Part shown: positions 56,904 to 64,000 of the stretch, one piece after another | Layout: each line of letters starts with the position of its first letter | Position numbering within the stretch: position 1 is the stretch's first letter | Source of the DNA: Pseudomonadota bacterium | GTDB taxonomy: Bacteria > Pseudomonadota > Gammaproteobacteria > Steroidobacterales > Steroidobacteraceae | NCBI GenBank assembly: GCA_018241505.1 | Contig: JAFEDS010000009.1 | Span: 124,001 to 188,000 of the forward strand | Reading direction: 5' to 3' | Length of the DNA stretch: 64,000 nt | Notes under the pieces: model-generated | What the model saw: only the letters and a program-made list of their open reading frames with translations | What the model was told of the DNA's origin: nothing | Databases searched by the model: none | Program-made: the position numbers and the translations under genes

Positions 56904-57778
56904 ACAACATGAATTTTCCCATTGAAGTGTCGTTTGAATTCTTTCCTCCGGCGGATGCCGAGATGGAAGCCACACTGTGGAAGTCGGTTGAGCGGCTCGC
57001 ACCGCTTGCTCCGCGCTTCGTATCCGTTACCTACGGAGCGGATGGCTCAACCCGCGAGCGCACACACAATGTTGTGACGCGCATCCAGCGAGACACGCCG
57101 ATCGTTGGCGCACCGCACCTGACTTGTGTTGGCGCGAGCCGCGGCGAAATCCTCGATATCGCGCGCAGATACTGGGACCAGGGCATCCGCCACCTCGTGG
57201 CCCTTCGCGGTGATCTACCGCGGGGAGAGAGTCAGAATGTGCCGCGTTCGGATGGATTTGCCTACGCCTCGGATCTCGTGGCGGGCCTGAAAAGCGTTGC
57301 CGATTTCGATATCTCGGTTGCGGCCTATCCGGAGAAGCATCCCGAAGCACTGTCGGCCAGCGTCGATCTCGATAATCTCAAGCGTAAGATTGATGCGGGC
57401 GCTTCCCGCGCGATCACGCAGTTCTTTTACGACACGGATGTATTTCTGCGCTTCCGTGATTGTGCCGCCGCCGCTGGGATCACGGCACCGATTGTGCCGG
57501 GCATTCTGCCGGTTACACGTTTCCCGCAGGTGTTGAAGTTTGCTTCCAAGTGCGGCGTTGCCATACCCGACTGGCTGAAGGATCGCTTCCATGGCCTGGA
57601 TGACGATCCGGAAACACGGCGTTTGATTGCCGCCAGTGTGGCGATTGAGCAGGTGCAGGAGTTGGCTCGGCAGGGCGTACGCGAGTTTCATTTCTATACG
57701 TTGAATCGTGCTGAGCTGACCTATGCGATCTGTCACGCGCTGGGAGTTCGGCCGGCGAAGCAGCGGGCGGTGGCATGA
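56900..57778 (+). CDS. metF: 5,10-Methylenetetrahydrofolate reductase MetF
   Basis: An FAD enzyme making 5-methyl-THF for methionine synthase. 292 residues (E. coli 296). [14 protein letters not shown] with the catalytic Glu, [29 protein letters not shown] and [15 protein letters not shown] are diagnostic. The start overlaps the ArsR-type gene and the stop overlaps metH (ATGA), so regulator and pathway genes are one operon. Confidence 0.97.
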   Translation: MNNMNFPIEVSFEFFPPADAEMEATLWKSVERLAPLAPRFVSVTYGADGSTRERTHNVVTRIQRDTPIVGAPHLTCVGASRGEILDIARRYWDQGIRHLVALRGDLPRGESQNVPRSDGFAYASDLVAGLKSVADFDISVAAYPEKHPEALSASVDLDNLKRKIDAGASRAITQFFYDTDVFLRFRDCAAAAGITAPIVPGILPVTRFPQVLKFASKCGVAIPDWLKDRFHGLDDDPETRRLIAASVAIEQVQELARQGVREFHFYTLNRAELTYAICHALGVRPAKQRAVA

Positions 57779-60700
57779 GCGCGTGTGGGCATGAGCATGG
57801 GGCGCGTGCGTTGCACCCGGAGGCGCCCAAGGATGCCGCGGTTCGTGCGGTTGCGGTGCCGTTTGGCGTTACACCCGTGGATGAAACCGAGCGCCAGGAG
57901 CGGATCAAGCGCCTGAAGGGTCTCCTCGATGAGCGCATCGTGTTTCTCGATGGCGCCATGGGGACCATGATCCAACAGCACAAGTTGGACGAAAAGGCTT
58001 TCCGGGGTGAGCGCTTCCGCTCCCATCCCAAGGACCTCCGGGGTAACAACGACATCCTGGTGTTGACGAAGCCGGATGTCATAGCAGGTATTCACCGCGA
58101 GTATCTGGATGCCGGCGCGGACATCATTGAGACCAACACTTTCAGCTCCAACTCGATCTCGCAGTCGGACTACGGGACCGAGGCCCTGGTTCCGGAGATT
58201 AACTATCGCGCGGCGCGGATTGCGCGGGAGACGGCCGATCAGTTTGCGCATACGACGGGTCGACCGGCGTTTGTTGCCGGTGCTCTGGGCCCCACGACTC
58301 GCATGGCGTCGTTGTCACCGGACGTCAATGATCCGGGCTATCGCAGCGTGACATTCGACGATCTCGTGGCGTCCTATTCGGAGGCCGGCCGCGCGCTGTT
58401 GATGGGTGGCGTCGACCTGCTGCTCATTGAAACCATTTTCGATGTTCTAAACTCCAAGGCGGCCATTTTCGCGGTCCGCAGCCTGTTCGAAGAGTTGGGA
58501 GTCGAAGTCCCGATCATCATCTCGGGCACCATCTCGGATGCCTCGGGGCGGTTGCTGTCCGGTCAAACGACGGAAGCTTTCTGGAATTCAGTGCGGCATG
58601 CGAAGCCGCTCGCGGTCGGTCTCAACTGCGCGCTGGGCGCGACCCAACTGCGGCAGTACATCGCCGAGCTGTCCTCCGTCGCTGATACCTATGTGTCGGC
58701 ATACCCCAATGCGGGATTGCCGAACGCATTTGGTGAATACGACGAAACCGCCGAAGAGACGGCGCAAATACTGCGCGACTTCGCCTCATCCGCCTTGCTG
58801 AATATCGTGGGCGGATGCTGTGGCACCACACCGCACCACATTCGCCTGATGCACGAGAGTCTGGGCAACTATCCCCGGCGGCCGGTGCCGGCGTTGCCGC
58901 CGAAATGCCGCCTGTCAGGCCTCGAACCGCTCAACATAGACGAGGACTCCCTGTTCGTCAATGTCGGCGAGCGCACCAACGTCACCGGCTCCGCGAAGTT
59001 CCGCAAGCTGATTGAAGCAGGTGACTACAACTCGGCGCTCGATATCGCACGGCAGCAGGTCGTGAGCGGCGCGCAGATCATTGACATCAACATGGACGAA
59101 GGCATGTTGGATTCGGAGGCCGCGATGGTGCGCTTCCTGAATCTCATCGCGGCGGAACCGGATATCGCCCGCGTCCCCATCATGATCGATTCGTCCAAGT
59201 GGACTGTGATCGAGGCCGGCCTGAAGTGCGTTCAGGGCAAGGCGGTGGTGAACTCCATCAGCCTGAAGGAGGGCGAGGATGCCTTCATTGCGCATGCGAA
59301 GAAGGTACAAAGCTATGGCGCCGCCATGGTCGTCATGGCTTTCGACGAGCAGGGGCAGGCTGATTCCATTGAGCGCAAGATTGCCATCTGCAAACGTTGC
59401 TACCGGATCCTGACCGAGCGCGCCGGCGTGTCGCCCGAGGACATCATTTTCGATCCCAACATCTTCGCGGTGGCTACCGGCATCGAAGAGCACAACGGCT
59501 ATGGAAAAGCGTTCATTGAGGCGACGCGGCTGATCAAGGAGTCACTGCCGCACGCCCTGGTGAGCGGTGGTGTCAGCAACGTGTCTTTCTCGTTCCGCGG
59601 CAACGATCCGGTGCGTGAGGCGATGCACTCGGTATTCCTGTACCACGCCATCGAGGCGGGTATGGATATGGGTATTGTGAACGCCGGCCAGTTGGCGATT
59701 TACGAAGAGATCGAGCCCGAGCTGCGGGAGGTGGCCGAGGACGTCATTCTGAACAGGCGCCCGGATGCGACCGAGCGATTGTTGGAAGTGGCGGGTCGCT
59801 TCAAAGGCGAGGCGGGAGCCAAAAAGCAGGTCGACCTGCAGTGGCGCAATCTGCCCGTGGCCAAGCGGCTCGAACATGCGCTGATCAAGGGGCTCGATGA
59901 CTTCATCATCGAGGACACCGAAGAGGCGCGGCTGTCCTTCGAGCGTCCCTTGCAGGTGATTGAAGGGCCGCTGATGGACGGCATGAATATCGTCGGTGAC
60001 CTGTTTGGCTCCGGCAAGATGTTTCTGCCCCAGGTAGTCAAGAGTGCGCGTGTCATGAAGCGCGCGGTAGCTCACCTGGTGCCGTTCATTGAGCAGGAAC
60101 AAAGTGGCGAGAAGCGCTCAAACGGCCGTGTTGTCGTTGCCACGGTGAAGGGTGACGTCCACGACATCGGCAAGAACATTGTGAGCGTTGTGCTCCAGTG
60201 CAACAACTTCGAGGTGGTCGACCTCGGTGTGATGGTGCCTGCCGAGAAGATCCTCGACACTGCCCGGCGCGAGAACGCCGACTACATCGGCCTGTCGGGC
60301 CTGATTACGCCGTCACTCGATGAGATGGTGAACGTTGCGCGCGAAATGCAGCGTCAGGGTTTCAAGATACCATTGTTGATTGGCGGTGCGACCACCTCAC
60401 CCGCGCATACGTCGGTGAAGATCGCGCCCCAGTACGAGTCGCCCGTCATCTACGTGAAGGATGCCTCGCGCTCCGTGGGTGTTTGCCAAACCCTGACCTC
60501 CGCGACCGCGCGTACTGAGTTTCTGGAGAAAATCGCCGAAGAGCACGCGAAGCGCCGTGAAGCGCACGCCGGCAAGAAGGTCAAGGCGCCCGAGTACACA
60601 ATTGGGCAGGCGCGCGCCAACAAACGCAGGATCGACTGGTCGGGATATGCTCCCGCGCAGCCGCGTGCGCCGGGCATCACCGTGTTCGACAACTATCCAC

Positions 60701-61575
60701 TCAAGGAATTGTTGGGTTATATCGACTGGATGCCGTTTTTCAATGCCTGGGAGTTTACCGGTAAATTTCCGGACGTGCTGTCGGATCCGGTGAAAGGCGA
60801 GGCGGCCAGCAATCTCTACGCCGATGCGCGCAGGATGTTGAAGCAGGTCGTGTCGGAATCGTGGCTGAAGGCGCGCGCGGTCATCGGCTTGTTTCCCGCG
60901 AACTCAGTGGGCGACGATGTTGAGGTGTATGCGGACGAGAGCCGCGGCAAAGTGATTGCAACACTGTCGTTTCTGCGGCAGCAGAAGGGCAAGGCGCCGG
61001 GTCAGCCGCACGAGTGTCTGGCGGATTACATCGCACCCAAATCCAGCGGTGTGAAGGATCACATCGGTGGATTCGCGGTCACCGCGGGAATCGGCATTGA
61101 AGAGCACGTGGCTCGCTTTGAACGGGCTCACGATGACTACTCGAGCATCATGTTGAAGGCGCTGGCCGACAGATTCGCCGAAGCTGCCGCGGAGCACTTC
61201 CACGAGCGTGTGCGCCGTGAGCATTGGGGCTATTCGCCGGATGAGGCGTTGACCAATGCGCAATTGATCAAGGAAGAATACAAGGGTATCCGGCCGGCGC
61301 CGGGGTATCCGGCATGCCCGGATCACACCGAGAAAGCCAAGTTGTTTGCGCTGTTGGATGCGGAAAAGAATGCTGGCGTGAAGCTGACGGAGTCGTTTGC
61401 CATGTACCCGACCGCTGCGGTGAGCGGGTGGTACTTCTCGCATCCGGATGTCCGGTATTTTGGCATCGGGAAAATCGACAAGGACCAGGTGGAGGATTAC
61501 GCGGCGCGCAAGTCGATGGCGCTGGCGGACATGGAGCGGTGGTTGTCGCCTAATTTGGGCTACGAACCTTCCTGA
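57775..61575 (+). CDS. metH: Cobalamin-dependent methionine synthase MetH
   Basis: Transfers methyl from methyl-THF to homocysteine through cob(I)alamin. 1266 residues with the full module order: homocysteine-binding domain ([11 protein letters not shown]; zinc Cys pair in [10 protein letters not shown]), pterin domain ([23 protein letters not shown]), B12 cap and Rossmann domain with the DxHxxG base in [13 protein letters not shown] (~795), and SAM-dependent reactivation domain (~930-1266). An extra ~35-residue His/Ala-rich N-terminal segment precedes it. No B12 riboswitch is evident upstream. Confidence 0.98.
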   Translation: MSACGHEHGARALHPEAPKDAAVRAVAVPFGVTPVDETERQERIKRLKGLLDERIVFLDGAMGTMIQQHKLDEKAFRGERFRSHPKDLRGNNDILVLTKPDVIAGIHREYLDAGADIIETNTFSSNSISQSDYGTEALVPEINYRAARIARETADQFAHTTGRPAFVAGALGPTTRMASLSPDVNDPGYRSVTFDDLVASYSEAGRALLMGGVDLLLIETIFDVLNSKAAIFAVRSLFEELGVEVPIIISGTISDASGRLLSGQTTEAFWNSVRHAKPLAVGLNCALGATQLRQYIAELSSVADTYVSAYPNAGLPNAFGEYDETAEETAQILRDFASSALLNIVGGCCGTTPHHIRLMHESLGNYPRRPVPALPPKCRLSGLEPLNIDEDSLFVNVGERTNVTGSAKFRKLIEAGDYNSALDIARQQVVSGAQIIDINMDEGMLDSEAAMVRFLNLIAAEPDIARVPIMIDSSKWTVIEAGLKCVQGKAVVNSISLKEGEDAFIAHAKKVQSYGAAMVVMAFDEQGQADSIERKIAICKRCYRILTERAGVSPEDIIFDPNIFAVATGIEEHNGYGKAFIEATRLIKESLPHALVSGGVSNVSFSFRGNDPVREAMHSVFLYHAIEAGMDMGIVNAGQLAIYEEIEPELREVAEDVILNRRPDATERLLEVAGRFKGEAGAKKQVDLQWRNLPVAKRLEHALIKGLDDFIIEDTEEARLSFERPLQVIEGPLMDGMNIVGDLFGSGKMFLPQVVKSARVMKRAVAHLVPFIEQEQSGEKRSNGRVVVATVKGDVHDIGKNIVSVVLQCNNFEVVDLGVMVPAEKILDTARRENADYIGLSGLITPSLDEMVNVAREMQRQGFKIPLLIGGATTSPAHTSVKIAPQYESPVIYVKDASRSVGVCQTLTSATARTEFLEKIAEEHAKRREAHAGKKVKAPEYTIGQARANKRRIDWSGYAPAQPRAPGITVFDNYPLKELLGYIDWMPFFNAWEFTGKFPDVLSDPVKGEAASNLYADARRMLKQVVSESWLKARAVIGLFPANSVGDDVEVYADESRGKVIATLSFLRQQKGKAPGQPHECLADYIAPKSSGVKDHIGGFAVTAGIGIEEHVARFERAHDDYSSIMLKALADRFAEAAAEHFHERVRREHWGYSPDEALTNAQLIKEEYKGIRPAPGYPACPDHTEKAKLFALLDAEKNAGVKLTESFAMYPTAAVSGWYFSHPDVRYFGIGKIDKDQVEDYAARKSMALADMERWLSPNLGYEPS

Positions 61576-62296
61576 CCGGGGGCGGACGCGACTCAGTTTC
61601 CAGGGCTTGCAGGTAGGACGCGCCGCCCAGAGCACGCATCTGTCCAAGGATCTGCTCGCGGCGTTCTGACACATACGCGGAGGGGCGCTCCGCGTGCATT
61701 TTGATTGGGTTGGGCAGGACGGCTGCCAGCGTCGCTGCCTCACCTGCTGACAGTCGCGACGCGGGCTTGTGGAAGAAGCGCATCGATGCGGCTTGCACAC
61801 CGTACACGCCCCTGCCGAACTCTGCGATGTTGAGATAGACCTCGAGGATGCGTTCCTTCGGCCAGGTCGCTTCCATGACGACCGTGAACCAGGCCTCCAG
61901 TCCTTTGCGCACGAAACTGTAGCCGTTCCACAGAAACAGGTTCTTGGCGACCTGTTGCGAGATCGTGCTCGCACCGCGCAGCTTCTTCTTCCGGCCGGAT
62001 TCGCTCGCCCGCACCGATTCACGGATGGAGTGGAAGTCGAAGCCGGCATGAAAAGGAAACTGTTGGTCTTCGGAGGCGACCACCGCAATCGCCGCCTGGG
62101 GTGAGATTTTCTCGAGATCCACCCACTCGTAGTCGGTTCGATACGTGCGGTCACCTTCCGAAAGCGCACTCAGTCGGGTCTCCAACATGAATGCGCTCGT
62201 CGCCGGGTTGACCCATCTCAGGGTCACCACGGCGAGCACGGAGAGAATCACACAGGTCAGGATCGCGTAGGCGATCCATTTCAGGAGCCGACCCAT
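61550..62296 (-). CDS. mtgA: Monofunctional biosynthetic peptidoglycan glycosyltransferase MtgA
   Basis: A GT51 enzyme polymerising lipid II. 248 residues: N-terminal TM (~5-27), catalytic Glu in [17 protein letters not shown] (~86), then [37 protein letters not shown] and [11 protein letters not shown], all GT51 motifs. Convergent with metH, overlapping its 3' end by 26 nt. Confidence 0.96.
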   Translation of the reverse strand: MGRLLKWIAYAILTCVILSVLAVVTLRWVNPATSAFMLETRLSALSEGDRTYRTDYEWVDLEKISPQAAIAVVASEDQQFPFHAGFDFHSIRESVRASESGRKKKLRGASTISQQVAKNLFLWNGYSFVRKGLEAWFTVVMEATWPKERILEVYLNIAEFGRGVYGVQAASMRFFHKPASRLSAGEAATLAAVLPNPIKMHAERPSAYVSERREQILGQMRALGGASYLQALETESRPPPVRKVRSPN

Positions 62297-62309
62297 TGGA
62301 GTGGGTTGG

Positions 62310-62801
62310 TTACTTTCCCTCGACCGTGCGGGCGGAAATGATCACGACGTCTTCCATCGGAGCATCCTGATACCCTTTGCGCCGACCGGTCTTCACACCC
62401 GCAATCTTGTCGACAGTATCCATGCCCTCAGTCACCTTCCCGAACACAGCATAGCCATAGTCGCGCGTTCCGTTGTCGAGGAAGGCGTTATCGACCAGGT
62501 TGACGAAGAACTGCGAGGTGGCGCTGTTGATGTCGCTGGTGCGGGCCATCGACAGAGTCCCGCGCTTGTTCTTCAAGCCGTTCTTGGCCTCGTTCTTGAT
62601 CGGCGCACGGGTCTCCTTGCTCGCGAATTCCTTGTCCATGCCACCGCCCTGGATCATGAAGTTCGGGATGATGCGGTGGAAAATGGTGCCGTCGAAGAAT
62701 TTGTCATCCACGTACTTCTGGAAGTTCTCGGCACTGATCGGCGCTTCCTGGGTGAACAGCTCGACCGTGAAGTTGCCGTGGGATGTTTCGAATTTAATCA
62801 T
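62310..62801 (-). CDS. ppiB: Cyclophilin-type peptidyl-prolyl isomerase PpiB
   Basis: A 163-residue cytoplasmic-type cyclophilin without a signal peptide. [20 protein letters not shown] with the catalytic Arg, [20 protein letters not shown] and [12 protein letters not shown] are the conserved blocks. It overlaps prmC by 4 nt and lies 13 bp ahead of mtgA. Confidence 0.95.
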   Translation of the reverse strand: MIKFETSHGNFTVELFTQEAPISAENFQKYVDDKFFDGTIFHRIIPNFMIQGGGMDKEFASKETRAPIKNEAKNGLKNKRGTLSMARTSDINSATSQFFVNLVDNAFLDNGTRDYGYAVFGKVTEGMDTVDKIAGVKTGRRKGYQDAPMEDVVIISARTVEGK

Positions 62802-63688
62802 TTAAGTGTGTCCTCATGGGGGGCCACCCACTGAGCCTCGGTGAGGCGCCAGTGGCCGGCCAGATCGCGGTGGGAGCGTACGTGACCGAAGCCGCGCGCG
62901 ACAAGCTCATGCGCTACTTCCGTGGCCTGGTCCGAGCCGTGTTCCAGGAGCAACCAGCCGTGACGCTTCAGGTGGTCCGGCGCTGCGCTTACGATTTCGC
63001 GAATGGCGGACAGGCCGTCGGGGCCGGAGGCGAGGGCTATTTGGGGCTCATGCTGCAGCGTTGCGCCTTTGAGGGCTGTATCGGTTTCGGAAACGTAGGG
63101 CGGATTGCTGGCAATGACGTCGAACTGACGGTTTCTCAATGGCACGAACCAGGCGCCCTTGAGGAATTCGACGCGCGTGAGACCCAGTGTGGCCGCGTTC
63201 TCCCGCGCAATGCTGAGGGCGTTTGCAGAGATATCTACGGCGGTCACGGACCACTGAGGACGTTCGCTGGCAAGCGCCAGAGCGATGGCGCCTGAGCCTG
63301 TACCGAGATCAGCCACAGACGCAGGTCCCGCTGGGCCCAGCGCCAACGCGCGCTCGACGAGCAGCTCTGTCTCCGGACGCGGAACCAGGACGGCGGGATT
63401 AACTGCGAGCCTGAGGGTCCAAAAGTCCCGATAACCCACGATGTACGCGACAGGTTCTCCTGCGGCGCGGCGGTCGATGAAGGCCGTGTACCGGCGAGCC
63501 TGTTCCGGCGTGGGCGTTTGCTCGGGGTGGGCTTTTAGATACGTGCGATTTTTGCCCAGAATGTGTGCGAGAAGGAGCTCGGTGTCGAGGGTATGGGTGG
63601 AGACGTCGTCGGCGGTGCGGTTCCCGGCGCCTTGGAGACGGTTGACCCCTTCGGTTAAAAGCGCGTCGATCGTGAGATTGCCAGCCAT
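62798..63688 (-). CDS. prmC: Release factor glutamine methyltransferase PrmC (HemK)
   Basis: Methylates the Gln of the GGQ motif of RF1 and RF2. 296 residues: N-terminal helical domain, SAM motif [19 protein letters not shown] (~122), [17 protein letters not shown] and the active NPPY in [13 protein letters not shown] (~190). ATG 63688 gives the standard family length. No prfA is in view; here it is paired with ppiB rather than prfA. Confidence 0.96.
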   Translation of the reverse strand: MAGNLTIDALLTEGVNRLQGAGNRTADDVSTHTLDTELLLAHILGKNRTYLKAHPEQTPTPEQARRYTAFIDRRAAGEPVAYIVGYRDFWTLRLAVNPAVLVPRPETELLVERALALGPAGPASVADLGTGSGAIALALASERPQWSVTAVDISANALSIARENAATLGLTRVEFLKGAWFVPLRNRQFDVIASNPPYVSETDTALKGATLQHEPQIALASGPDGLSAIREIVSAAPDHLKRHGWLLLEHGSDQATEVAHELVARGFGHVRSHRDLAGHWRLTEAQWVAPHEDTLK

Positions 63689-63706
63689 AGTCCGTAATAT
63701 TCGCGG

Positions 63707-64000
63707 ATGCCATTCGTTTTGTATCCCCCCTCGCGTCCCCAGACCATCGGCGAAGTGCTGGACTCAGCGTTTCGGATTTTCAAAGGCACGCTGCTCAAGT
63801 GCCTCCCGTTCAGTGTGTTGGCCACTGTGGCCGGCCAACTGCAGAACATCTACGTCATGGTTACCGGCCGTACGCTTCGTGCGTTCAGCAATGGCGATCC
63901 TGGGTGGTGGACAGTCTATGTGTTGGGCGCTGTGATCGGTGCCTCATTGATCAACGCGATCATCATCCGGCAGGCAGCTATCGCCTCGGGCTCTCAAACC
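63707..64000 (+). CDS. Membrane protein of unknown function (3' truncated by window edge)
   Basis: ATG 63707 opens a frame of 98 codons that runs off the window. The start resembles the PRQTIGEVLDSAFRIFK-type N-terminus of proteins with a glycerophosphoryl-diester-phosphodiesterase-like membrane domain: TIGEVLDSAFRIFKGTL (~13-29), then hydrophobic segments (LPFSVLATVAGQLQ, VYVLGAVIGASLINAIII). Divergent from prmC with an 18-bp gap. Exact family cannot be fixed from this fragment. Confidence 0.7.
   Translation, partial: MPFVLYPPSRPQTIGEVLDSAFRIFKGTLLKCLPFSVLATVAGQLQNIYVMVTGRTLRAFSNGDPGWWTVYVLGAVIGASLINAIIIRQAAIASGSQT

Noticed and set aside
57700-57800. Possible cobalamin riboswitch before metH
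   Set aside because: metF and metH overlap by 4 nt, leaving no leader; nothing resembling a B12 box is visible before the operon either.

Overview
The window looks like a chromosomal segment of a high-GC gammaproteobacterium, most like Steroidobacteraceae or Xanthomonadales. The evidence is gene order and content: the lptD-surA-pdxA-rsmA-apaG-apaH block, the mreBCD-mrdA-rodA elongasome block, AmgK/MurU cell-wall recycling, an aerobic kynurenine operon and a bacterial SET-domain protein. This placement is an inference; there is no rRNA or tRNA in the window. Genes are tightly packed with many ATGA or TGATG overlaps. No gene-free stretch exceeds 300 bases; the longest gap is 206 bases (39413-39618) and holds strong inverted repeats.

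Layout. 1-6.3 kb: 3' end of an M61 peptidase gene, an Lrp-type regulator divergent from putA, and a flavin acyl-CoA-dehydrogenase-like gene. 6.3-9.2 kb: a DUF255 thioredoxin-fold protein, with a phage-type GIY-YIG homing endonuclease inserted just upstream and overlapping its start. 9.3-15.3 kb: rlmI, a terminator, then lgt-thyA-SET methyltransferase-kup-folA. 15.2-19.2 kb: kynurenine operon (HAAO, formamidase-like, kynU, kmo) on the minus strand. 19.2-26.8 kb: a small lipoprotein, then apaH/apaG/usp/rsmA/pdxA/surA/lptD on the minus strand. 26.9-30.5 kb: amgK-murU-lipA-lipB. 30.6-39.4 kb: sulfate uptake, with sbp on the plus strand and cysA(-USP fusion)-cysT-cysW-histidine kinase-response regulator on the minus strand, plus a YdhS-like flavoprotein. 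39.6-51.6 kb: a long minus-strand cell-elongation cluster, mreB-mreC-mreD-mrdA-rodA-mltB-rlpA-hybrid kinase-dacA-dat-DUF493. 51.7-54.9 kb: gatCAB. 54.9-61.6 kb: hslO, an ArsR-methyltransferase fusion with a palindrome on its start codon, metF, metH. 61.5-64 kb: mtgA, ppiB, prmC and the start of a membrane protein.

How the genes work together. Much of the window concerns the cell envelope: lipoprotein modification (Lgt), LPS assembly (LptD, SurA), rod-shape peptidoglycan synthesis and remodelling (Mre, PBP2, RodA, MltB, RlpA, DacA, MtgA), D-amino acids (Dat) and MurNAc recycling. A second theme is one-carbon and sulfur metabolism: ThyA/FolA, MetF/MetH with a SahR-like regulator, sulfate import with its own two-component system, and lipoate synthesis. 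Amino-acid catabolism is represented by proline (PutA) and tryptophan/kynurenine.

Most notable: the three-module GIY-YIG endonuclease overlapping its downstream gene, the SET protein with a histone-H1-like tail between thyA and folA, the CysA-universal-stress fusion in an operon with a cysteine-rich PAS kinase, the ArsR-methyltransferase regulator with its start-codon palindrome, a 25-codon bridging ORF between amgK and murU, and a large hairpin between the elongasome and sulfate operons.
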